Origin: a virus
Strand: one strand, 5' to 3'
Length of the DNA: 64,000 bases
Virus record (IMG/VR): IMGVR_UViG_3300028908_000005
Location: 1-64,000 of that record
Within the stretch, counting starts at the first letter, position 1. Each line of letters opens with the position of its first letter. Both the position numbers and the translations under genes were made by a program. Positions 35,119-41,545 of this stretch are shown piece after piece. The notes under the pieces are model-generated. The model did not search any database, was not told the DNA's origin, and saw only the letters and a list, made by a program, of their open reading frames with translations.

Positions 35119-35839
35119 CTGATCTTCTCCGTAGTTTGCCGCCTGAGCTCCGTACGCGGCGGCTGAGACGCTGTAACGGTACTTGAGGTGTTCTGAGTCA
35201 TTCGGCGGCTCGAGGCTCTCAGAAGCCAAATATGAGCTTCAATAAACACCACCCAAAAGTATTACGGTTTAGTGGTCCTTCGCATTGGTGTCATAGACAT
35301 CTGTACACTATGGCGGAACTGTCAAAATCGGCGAGTGGAATTGGCTGTAGTCCAGCATCTGTAGGCTAGAGCACCCGCGTGCAAAGTAAAAGCACGCGGG
35401 TGTGCTCTATCCTGGATTACTTAGTAACTTTTACTTTGTTACTAAGTAACCAGCAGGTTACAGAAACCGCATGTGTTAATTTTTTACCTTGTTTTATAGG
35501 CTAAAGTCCACTTTAGAGGCCAATTTCGCCAATTTGTTGTCACAGCAAATTTTGATTTTACACAATAAAAACATACCACCTCTGGGGTTTGAAACGACTA
35601 GCTGCGGAATTTTCCAATCGGGTGGTTTTTACCACCTTTGGATTGAGATTATGTTTCAATAGTCTCTCTCCCTGCCGCCGCCGAACTAAACGTATGACCT
35701 CAAAGGTTGTAGAAAACTCTGTCATTTTGACACACAATCTAGTAGACCTTGGTTGTGTGCTAACAATTTGTCACACTTCTGCCGCCGAAATGCTTGCATT
35801 TGTGCGACCAAAAAAAGAATTATTTGAGCGCAAAAACAA
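35119..35839. other. Structured, locally AT-rich non-coding region
   Basis: About 720 bases with no convincing gene. Contents: the complementary-loop hairpin pair at 35367-35449; CTAAAGT/ACTTTAG at about 35501-35515; GGTGGT/ACCACC at 35621-35636, inside a longer CAATC/GATTG pairing; and CACACAA/TTGTGTG near 35740. A 26-codon minus ORF at 35494-35574 (MFLLCKIKI...) has an AGAGG upstream but is otherwise unsupported. The density of inverted repeats suggests a leader RNA, an origin or a protein-binding region. Confidence 0.55.
35367..35449 (-). ncRNA. Two adjacent hairpins with exactly complementary loops
   Basis: Hairpin 1: 35367-35382 pairs with 35392-35409 (16 pairs, two-base bulge), loop AAAGTAAAA at 35383-35391. 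Hairpin 2: TTACTTAGTAAC at 35417-35428 pairs perfectly with 35438-35449, loop TTTTACTTT at 35429-35437. The two 9-base loops are exact reverse complements, and the match extends to 11 bases (35382-35392 with 35428-35438). This permits a loop-loop kissing interaction or a switch to a long-range helix. Orientation is not proven; minus is given because the flanking genes are read that way. Confidence 0.6.
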
Positions 35840-35863
35840 CGGCCTGAGTCGTAGCTCAGGCCG
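35840..35863 (-). terminator. Intrinsic terminator after the DUF3008-like gene
   Basis: CGGCCTGAG (35840-35848) pairs with CTCAGGCCG (35855-35863) around TCGTAG. Read on the minus strand it is followed by TTGTTTTTGCG. It ends the transcription unit that contains the hairpin array and the DUF3008-like gene. Confidence 0.8.
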
Positions 35864-35870
35864 CCGTTTC

Positions 35871-35884
35871 GGTATCCGGATACT
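35871..35884. promoter_or_regulatory. Palindrome GGTATCCGGATACT, copy 3
   Basis: The 12-bp palindrome GTATCCGGATAC at 35872-35883 lies directly between the stop codon at 35884 and the terminator hairpin. Unlike the other copies it is downstream, not upstream, of a gene. Confidence 0.4.
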
Positions 35885-36303
35885 TATTTCTTGGACTTCT
35901 TGCAGGAGTCGAGTTCTGGATACTTCGCGCACACTTTTGCTTTCACCTTCGCCGGATCAGAAGCGTACCGCCGATAAGCTAGCGCTGCGATAGCTCTTTT
36001 CTTCGTATCGATCGGGAAACTGCCACTCGGCTCATGTTTCTTACTTGGGAATACTTGTTTTGATTTCGGCAGCTTCTCCCGCCGTTCTTGTGTTATTTCG
36101 GAGTACTTCCGAAACATCTTCTCGTGCTTCGCTTTGAGCTTCCGCAGCTTCTTCCTTTTCGTTTCGGCAAACTCTGTCGCCACCGACGGTTTCACCTTCT
36201 TGGCCAGTTGTTTGACCTTCTTGCTTGGCGCTTCGATTTCGCCTTTCTGTACGGCATGGACCATGCCGAACAGCCGCTGCTGCGCCTTCGATTTAGCGGG
36301 CAT
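35884..36303 (-). CDS. DUF3008-like small basic protein, 139 aa
   Basis: ATG at 36303 with AGGAGG nine bases upstream. The opening MPAKSKAQQRLFGMVHAVQKG, followed by PSKKV and AKKVKP, matches the DUF3008 pattern MPAKSKAQQR..G...A..KG that I know from phage genomes. The middle is a very basic, likely helical segment (KRKKLRKLKAKHEKMFRKY). The end has FPIDTKKRAIAALAYRRYA and a C/K-rich tail. Probably binds nucleic acid or the capsid interior. The 1.8-kb hairpin array lies directly upstream, so its transcript may share that leader. Confidence 0.7.
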   Translation of the reverse strand: MPAKSKAQQRLFGMVHAVQKGEIEAPSKKVKQLAKKVKPSVATEFAETKRKKLRKLKAKHEKMFRKYSEITQERREKLPKSKQVFPSKKHEPSGSFPIDTKKRAIAALAYRRYASDPAKVKAKVCAKYPELDSCKKSKK

Positions 36304-36374
36304 AATGTTTAACCTCCTGATTGGTTTGTTGTCCAATCCGGATTATAACACTCTGCCGACATAGAAGAAAATAA

Positions 36375-38200
36375 CCATGCGATGCCTTGCCGAGCAGCGA
36401 CTAGCCGCGCCAAGCCCTACCTAGCCGTGCCAAACCTCGCCGGGCTCTGCCCAGCGTGGCCAAGCCAAGCCAAAAGAAATCCCAGCAGCCGCCGTTAGAC
36501 GACTGCTGGGCAATACCATGCAATACCGTGCCTTGCCCGGCAACGCCGCGCCTGGCCCCGCAGTGACAAGCCTTACCGTGCTCGAGAAGCCTACGAAGTC
36601 CCAGCAGCCGCCGTTAGACGGCTACTGGGCAATACCATGCAATACCGTGCAGTGCCCCGCAACGACTAGCCGAGCCATGTAGTGCCGGACCCCGCAGTGC
36701 CACACCATGCCATACCAGGAGAAATCCCAGCAGCCGCTGCTAAACGGCTACTGGGCAATACCTCACATCGCCGGGCAATACCTCGCATTGCCTCGCCGTA
36801 CCATACCGAGCCCAGCAATGCCTTACACTGCCTAGCGTTACCGTGCCCAGCCGTGCTCGAGAAGCCTACGAAGTCCCAGCAGCCGCCGTTAGACGGCTAC
36901 TGGGCGATGCCAAGCCTTGCTTCGGCAAGCGATGCTCTGCCTGGCCAGGCAACGCCCTGCCCAGCGCAGCCGCGCCTTGCCATAGCTGTTTTGCCACGCA
37001 CGACCCAGCCTTGCCATACTCTGCCAAACCACGGCTTGCCAGCTGAAATCCCAGCAGCCGCTGTCAAACGGCTACTGGGCAATACCTTGCAATACCATGC
37101 AATACCTCGCAATGCCCAGCATTACCTCGCACCGCAGTGCCTTGCCATACCTAACCTTGCGCTGCGCTACCATGCCTCGCCACCCCTCGGCGCGCCGTGC
37201 CGCTCTTGAGAGCAGCAAGCAGAAATCCCAGCAGCCGCCGCTAGACGACTACTGGGCAATACCATGCAATGCCGCGCAGTACGGCGCCATGCCCCGCCCA
37301 GCCTAGCGCAGCCGAGCCAAAAGAAATCCCAGCAGCCGCCGCTAGACGACTACTGGGCAATACCATGCAATGCCGTACACAGCCGTGCCAAACCTAGCCG
37401 AGCCATACCTGGCCTCGAACTGCCCTGCCCTACCGAGCCTAACCAAACCAGGCCGTGCCGTGTAAATCCCAGTAGCCGCCGCTAGACGACTACTGGGCAA
37501 TACCTTGCAATGCCGCGCAGTACGGTGCCATGCCCCGCCCGGCCGAGCCCAGCAAGGCCACGGCTCACCCTGCCGCGCCGAGTAAATCCCAGTAGCCGCG
37601 GTCAAACGGCTACTGGGCAGTACCTTGCATTGCCACGCAGCGCCGTGCAAAGCCGAACAATGCCATACACTGCGTCGCCAAACCCCGCCCCGCATTACCA
37701 AGCCGAACGATACCTAGCCGAACCACGCCCTGCCCATCTTGGCCAAGCCTCGCCGTATGAAGCCTCGGCAGCGGCGATTAAACCGTTGCCGAGTAATTGC
37801 CTTGCACCACCGGGGCAAGCCGAGCCTTGCACTGGCAGGCCGAACCCTGCAAAACCATGCCCATCCGGAGCATGCCGAGCCACGCAAATCCAAGCAGCCG
37901 CCGCTAGACGACTGCTTGGCAATACCTTGCAATGCCTGGCATCGCCAAGCCCAGCCCCGCCGTGCATCGCCATGACGAGCTGCCGCCGTGCCGGGCCACG
38001 CCGATCCGTGCCGTGGGCAAGCCGAGCCTTGCAGTTCCAGGCCGTGCACTACCAAACCTCGCCCTGCCGCGCCGAGTAAATCCCAGCAGCCGCGGTCAAA
38101 CGGCTACTGGGCGATATCATGCAATGCCGGACCTCACCAGACCTCGCCGGGCCTTACCAAACCCCGCCGGACCCGGCCTCGCCACACCTTGGCTTGCATC
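36375..38200 (-). repeat. Array of 12 conserved 30-nt hairpins separated by 5-base-periodic spacers
   Basis: Hairpin cores begin at 36481, 36600, 36726, 36875, 37050, 37227, 37328, 37468, 37588, 37764, 37890 and 38082; each is exactly 30 bases with an 11-bp stem, typically CCCAGCAGCCG / CGGCTACTGGG. Flanks are also conserved (AAATC before, CAATACC after, plus strand). Spacers of 71-162 bases are built of degenerate pentamers, NNRCC on plus, GGYNN on minus. Stem changes compensate (copy 10 has a different stem sequence; copy 11 CCAAG/CTTGG). All frames lack a plausible protein. The array lies between the stop of the 38212 gene and the start of the DUF3008-like gene and is probably transcribed from the minus strand. 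Confidence 0.85.
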
Positions 38201-38211
38201 GAAACTCGGGT

Positions 38212-38805
38212 CTATGCGGCTGCAGACCGGGTCTTCTCGTCGACTTTCCACTTCGTGACGACGAACCGCCCATAAGGGCCTTTCGTGTCCGGGCGGAAAT
38301 CTCCCAAGCCGATTCGTTTACCGGCTGCGTCGACCAACTCGCGCGTCAACCCGAGCGACATAATCTCTTCGTCGAGGTCCAAGGTAAACGCCAATTTCCA
38401 ATCGGTAAAGCATGGACGGTGCCGCAGGATTCGACCGCCTGTCGACGGAATGCGAACCGCGCGGGTGTCTACCATCCACGGTTCCTTGTGGATAATTGGC
38501 AGCTCGATCTCAACAATCGCCAGCGCGCTCGGCACCAGCGACGTCTTTTGCGTTGTGATCTTCGACTTCCCGTTCTTGAAAAACTTTCCGGCGGCGATAA
38601 TGGCGCGGAACAGATTCGGACCGGGGATAATCGGCTTACCGGTCTTTTCGCTGATATACAGGCAATCTTCAGCCTGTTCTTTCGGCGATTTCTGTTCGCC
38701 AACCTGGGCTGCTCTTGTGCCCTTGGTTGCAGCCATCGCAGCCGCATCGGTAAATTTGTGAACCAACAACGGGGAAACGCCTTCGATCTCACAACTGATC
38801 AACAT
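38212..38805 (-). CDS. Hypothetical protein, 197 aa, RAMP-like features
   Basis: ATG at 38805 follows AAGGTG by six bases. Begins MLISCEIEGVSPLLVHKF; then KPIIPGPNLFRAIIAAGKFF; VRIPSTGGRILRHRPCF; and near the end GLGDFRPDTKGPYGRFVVTKWK. The glycine-rich G.GDFRP...G.YGRF segment and the order of elements resemble a single ferredoxin-like RAMP-type domain, and similar proteins occur near phage replication genes. No catalytic residues stand out. The hairpin array starts a few bases after its stop, so it might bind that RNA, but this is speculation. Confidence 0.6.
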   Translation of the reverse strand: MLISCEIEGVSPLLVHKFTDAAAMAATKGTRAAQVGEQKSPKEQAEDCLYISEKTGKPIIPGPNLFRAIIAAGKFFKNGKSKITTQKTSLVPSALAIVEIELPIIHKEPWMVDTRAVRIPSTGGRILRHRPCFTDWKLAFTLDLDEEIMSLGLTRELVDAAGKRIGLGDFRPDTKGPYGRFVVTKWKVDEKTRSAAA

Positions 38806-38837
38806 ACTACACACCTTACAAGAAAATGTCTTCGGTC

Positions 38838-38857
38838 GCGGGCTTAATTACGCCCGC
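38838..38857 (-). terminator. Possible terminator after the 38861 gene
   Basis: GCGGGC (38838-38843) pairs with GCCCGC (38852-38857). It lies four bases after the stop of the upstream gene. The T-rich tract on the minus strand is weak, so termination may be partial. Confidence 0.4.
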
Positions 38858-38860
38858 AGC

Positions 38861-39271
38861 TTATTGAGCCTTATGGCCTTGGGCCGCGTCCTCGCGCGCC
38901 CATTTCAGCAGTAAATCGTAGAGTTCGTCGATCGACGCGACAGTCTCGAAATATGCGTAACTGTCGCTCGGTTCGTCGCCGAAACTCATACCGCCGGTAA
39001 GCAGCATCGCGTAGTCCATTCCCGGAAATCGCACTGCGCTAACATCCCGGCGATCGGGAGCTCCCAGAACGTGCTCGACGGCGTCCATGATCATCGCGCG
39101 GCGTTCTGCCGCTGTGACGTATTCGTCGCCGGCATCGAGCTGTCCTGTAAACTCGGCAATATCTTTAAGATCGCGATCGCTGAACTTGTTTAGCAGTTCG
39201 CGAATCGCCGCCCGCCGCGAGTCCGTCAACTCTGCTTGCGGAACACCCATGAGGATTAAATCAGCGCCCAT
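38861..39271 (-). CDS. Hypothetical protein, 136 aa
   Basis: Helical acidic protein beginning MGADLILMGVPQAELTDSRR. It has a middle segment RRAMIMDAVEHVLG and a final SIDELYDLLLKWAREDA helix. No motif recognised. It is separated from the zinc protein by four bases. Confidence 0.6.
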   Translation of the reverse strand: MGADLILMGVPQAELTDSRRAAIRELLNKFSDRDLKDIAEFTGQLDAGDEYVTAAERRAMIMDAVEHVLGAPDRRDVSAVRFPGMDYAMLLTGGMSFGDEPSDSYAYFETVASIDELYDLLLKWAREDAAQGHKAQ

Positions 39272-39275
39272 AACA

Positions 39276-39500
39276 CTACCTTTTGATTAACGGACATTCA
39301 CGCAGCAACGCTTCGACCGCCTCGTCGCCGCCATGCTCGTGTGCAAACTTTTTGAACTGTTGCGACAATCGCACCACGTTCAAAGTGCGGATACGTCTGC
39401 GGCATTTGCTGCAGGCCAGCAAATAACGCCGCTTGCCAGGTCGCAACCACGCGATCGATGTCAAATGCAATGCGTGGTCATCGTCCTCATACAACAACAT
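39276..39500 (-). CDS. Small CxxC protein, 74 aa
   Basis: Contains YLLACSKCRRRIRTL, one CxxC knuckle followed by basic residues. A second cysteine (LLRECPL) is near the end. Possibly a half zinc ribbon that binds nucleic acid. It overlaps the RNase H-like gene by 14 bases. Confidence 0.6.
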   Translation of the reverse strand: MLLYEDDDHALHLTSIAWLRPGKRRYLLACSKCRRRIRTLNVVRLSQQFKKFAHEHGGDEAVEALLRECPLIKR

Positions 39501-40110
39501 CGGTCATCCCTTCAGGAAAACTCTCTGGAAGAACATCATAAATTGTCGCCTCCTGTGGGAACCCTTTGTAGCGTCTTGCTAGAACAGCGAGGGCGTCATT
39601 TTCGACTCCTTTCGCCTTGAGCCTGGCTTGCCTTGCAATCTCGTCTACGAGAATGTTCATATGAACTACGTTTCGCGGGACATGATGCCACCGCACGCGG
39701 TAGCTATTACTCAAAGCATCTATCATCGCCCAGCTCGTACGGTACTTTTTGCGATAATCCGGCGTGTTGCCGGCTAACGCGACCGCACGATTATCGGTAA
39801 TGATGTCGATCGTCACCAACTCGCCGCGCTGCGCCAACTGTTTGCGAAATTTCGGGCCCTCGGTCTTGACGCCGACGAACCATTCGATCGCATGCAGATA
39901 CGGCCATAGCTCAGTGATCTGCGTATTCGCTACATTGAGCGAGCCGTAAAACAGTTTGCGCTTCTGCGTAAGCCGGTTGATCAGCACGCAGGCCCAGCCG
40001 CCTGCCCGTGCCCAGATGCTCCCGCTACCGTCACCAATCAGAATGATATGCCCATCTTCGATATTCAACCGCCGAACTAATTGACCAACAGTAAAGATCT
40101 GTTGGCTCAT
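39487..40110 (-). CDS. RNase H-fold protein, 207 aa
   Basis: Four acidic positions expected for RNase HI appear in order: IGDGSGS (D), TELWPYLHAIEW (E), IITDNRAV (D), and ILVDEIARQA (D), with GGWACVLI and YGSLN in the first hairpin. The family cuts RNA in RNA-DNA hybrids, here most likely for primer removal. It lacks the basic handle of E. coli RNase HI. It overlaps the upstream gene by four bases. Confidence 0.75.
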   Translation of the reverse strand: MSQQIFTVGQLVRRLNIEDGHIILIGDGSGSIWARAGGWACVLINRLTQKRKLFYGSLNVANTQITELWPYLHAIEWFVGVKTEGPKFRKQLAQRGELVTIDIITDNRAVALAGNTPDYRKKYRTSWAMIDALSNSYRVRWHHVPRNVVHMNILVDEIARQARLKAKGVENDALAVLARRYKGFPQEATIYDVLPESFPEGMTDVVV

Positions 40111-40520
40111 TCCGTTGGCGACTCCTCAGACGAGTTTTCCAGGGCACCGCGTTGTCGCTGCAGCTCTTCGAGCTCTTTGTTGGCAGATTCCAAGATCTCT
40201 GCCGCGACCTGCAAATTGCGAGAGATGCGGTCTGTCACCGCATGCTGCACCCGCGCGATGTTTTCCGATAGTTTTATCGAAAACAGCGGTTCGGACCCGG
40301 TATTTGTCGCAATCAAACCGAAGTCCAAATCGTGTGCCGGCAGATTCCACACGAACGCAATACCTGCGCCCGCAAATTCGGGAATCTCCCGGTTGAGTCT
40401 CTGTGTCACTTCGTCGTACGCCTCTACGACTTTTTCGACAAAAGTCTTCTTGGGGTATTCGACGAAGGTCTTCTCGTCCTGCGACTCCGTAGGAGCCGCT
40501 TGTTCGTTTTCATTGCTCAC
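40107..40520 (-). CDS. Hypothetical protein, 137 aa, coiled-coil C-terminus
   Basis: Disordered polar N-terminus (MSNENEQAAPTESQDEK), a central segment (FVWNLPAHDLDFGLIATN), then a long helix with heptad character (LQVAAEILESANKELEELQRQRGAL). Ends acidic. Function unknown. Confidence 0.55.
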   Translation of the reverse strand: MSNENEQAAPTESQDEKTFVEYPKKTFVEKVVEAYDEVTQRLNREIPEFAGAGIAFVWNLPAHDLDFGLIATNTGSEPLFSIKLSENIARVQHAVTDRISRNLQVAAEILESANKELEELQRQRGALENSSEESPTE

Positions 40521-40539
40521 TGCTTATTACTTTCTGCTG

Positions 40540-40914
40540 CTACTCCATGTTATCTGCTACGTCTCCGCGAATACGTTGCAAGACGTAGCCTAACGCTAAA
40601 CTCAGTCGCGTCGCCGCCATGCTATAGATCGGCAGTTTGACGACAATGTCCCACGGTTCTCGTAACCAGAGACTCGGAAGGTAGAAAAAGACGATGAGCA
40701 ACAGCGGTACCCAATGCGATAGGCAGAAGCGGCAGGTTAAAAGGGTTGCCACTAATTCTCTATATGGCCCGACGCGCCTAGTGCGCGACCCGCCGGGTTC
40801 TCCCCACGCGGACACCCATTCCCGCCAGGCGGCAACGACGGATTGCTCGTACAACCAGGCGTTGATGGGTACACCTGCAGCCAAAGCTATCGCAATTAGG
40901 TCCACTGCGCTCAT
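40540..40914 (-). CDS. DUF1360-like membrane protein, 124 aa
   Basis: Hydrophobic stretches at about residues 3-15, 68-86 and 98-112. LLTCRFCLSHWVPLLL matches the LLTCPWCLGFW-type pattern of DUF1360 membrane proteins. The proteins are of unknown function. Part of a small membrane-protein cluster at 40.5-41.5 kb. Confidence 0.6.
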   Translation of the reverse strand: MSAVDLIAIALAAGVPINAWLYEQSVVAAWREWVSAWGEPGGSRTRRVGPYRELVATLLTCRFCLSHWVPLLLIVFFYLPSLWLREPWDIVVKLPIYSMAATRLSLALGYVLQRIRGDVADNME

Positions 40915-40957
40915 CGTCTCATCGCACGATTTGGGTTGTTTGCTTCGCTAGCGTGCT

Positions 40958-41140
40958 CTAGCGGTTGTTGGCTTCGTCCGCTTCGGCAATGCCCATACAC
41001 ACTTGATAAACCATGTACATGGCAAAGCCAACAGGGATGAACGGCAATAATGAGCCTGCGATCCAAGCAAGCACTGCCGTTCCGCCAAGCCACAATGCTG
41101 CGTAATTGAAATAGAAATCAGCAATACTAAAGTCGTCCAC
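40958..41140 (-). CDS. Small two-helix membrane protein, 60 aa
   Basis: GTG start at 41140 with GGAG about seven bases upstream. Two hydrophobic segments (YAALWLGGTAVLAWIAGSLL and VGFAMYMVYQVCMGIA) connected by a short turn, and a charged end (EADEANNR). Holin-like in size, but there is no lysis gene nearby, so the role is open. Confidence 0.6.
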   Translation of the reverse strand: MDDFSIADFYFNYAALWLGGTAVLAWIAGSLLPFIPVGFAMYMVYQVCMGIAEADEANNR

Positions 41141-41143
41141 GGG

Positions 41144-41353
41144 TCAAGCTCCTTCGCCTCGCGGCCAAGGCTCCAGCGTCGCTCCTCGATCGGCCAATGG
41201 CGGTTTATGCCATAAGGCATCGACGATAGGCAACGGATCTTTCAGTTGCGGTACGCGATGTACCCGAATATCGTCAGGAGAAAGCGTAGGAGCCGGGTTC
41301 CGGTACGTTGCCCGTACACCGTATCGCTCCAAGAACAATTTCGCTGAAGTCAT
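41144..41353 (-). CDS. Hypothetical protein, 69 aa
   Basis: Starts MTSAKLFLERYGVRATYRNPAP. Proline-rich, no hydrophobic helix, ends GEGA. It is three bases from the next gene. No ribosome site better than GACGGG upstream. Weakly supported apart from spacing and coding frame. Confidence 0.5.
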   Translation of the reverse strand: MTSAKLFLERYGVRATYRNPAPTLSPDDIRVHRVPQLKDPLPIVDALWHKPPLADRGATLEPWPRGEGA

Positions 41354-41368
41354 CTCAACCCGTCCTGT

Positions 41369-41397
41369 TTGTAGTTATTGTGGTTAACTCGTATAAT
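41369..41397 (+). promoter_or_regulatory. Possible sigma70-type promoter driving the terminase
   Basis: TTGTAG at 41369-41374 and a perfect TATAAT at 41392-41397 are separated by 17 bases. It points toward the plus-strand terminase start 147 bases away and lies between two minus-strand genes, where a plus-strand promoter is needed. The -35 box is poor (3 of 6). Confidence 0.4.
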
Positions 41398-41416
41398 CTA
41401 TCCGCCTATGCTCATT

Positions 41417-41545
41417 TTACCTGAGAAGCAGCTCGTATAGTACATAAACCACAACAACCACAACAAACAACCCATCCGGTACGGCGTCAGCTACGGCGCC
41501 GCACAGCTTTCCGAACCCTTCAAGACGCTCACGGTCGTTAGCCAT
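41417..41545 (-). CDS. 42-residue membrane peptide, head-to-head with terminase
   Basis: ATG at 41545 has a consensus GGAGG six bases upstream. MANDRERLEGFGKLCGAV is followed by a single strong helix (LFVVVVVVYVLYELLL). Its start codon overlaps the terminase ATG on the other strand (catg at 41543-41546), and the terminase start lacks any such site. Confidence 0.6.
   Translation of the reverse strand: MANDRERLEGFGKLCGAVADAVPDGLFVVVVVVYVLYELLLR

Noticed and set aside
35367-35449. Simple tandem terminators
   Set aside because: Neither hairpin is followed by a clear T run in the minus direction, and the exact loop complementarity is not explained by termination.
35589-35993. Plus-strand ORF of 134 aa
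   Set aside because: No ribosome site, crosses a terminator and the 3' end of the DUF3008-like gene, and has no protein-like pattern.
36375-38200. CRISPR array
   Set aside because: The repeat unit is a stem-loop that varies with compensation, spacers are periodic GGYNN rather than unique, distances vary from 71 to 162 bases, and there is no cas gene.
36682-38258. Long plus-strand ORFs through the hairpin array (for example 36682-37209 and 37510-38079)
   Set aside because: They translate the 5-base repeat into low-complexity Pro/Ala/Leu text with no start signal, and several frames are open at once. The constraint is on RNA structure, not protein.
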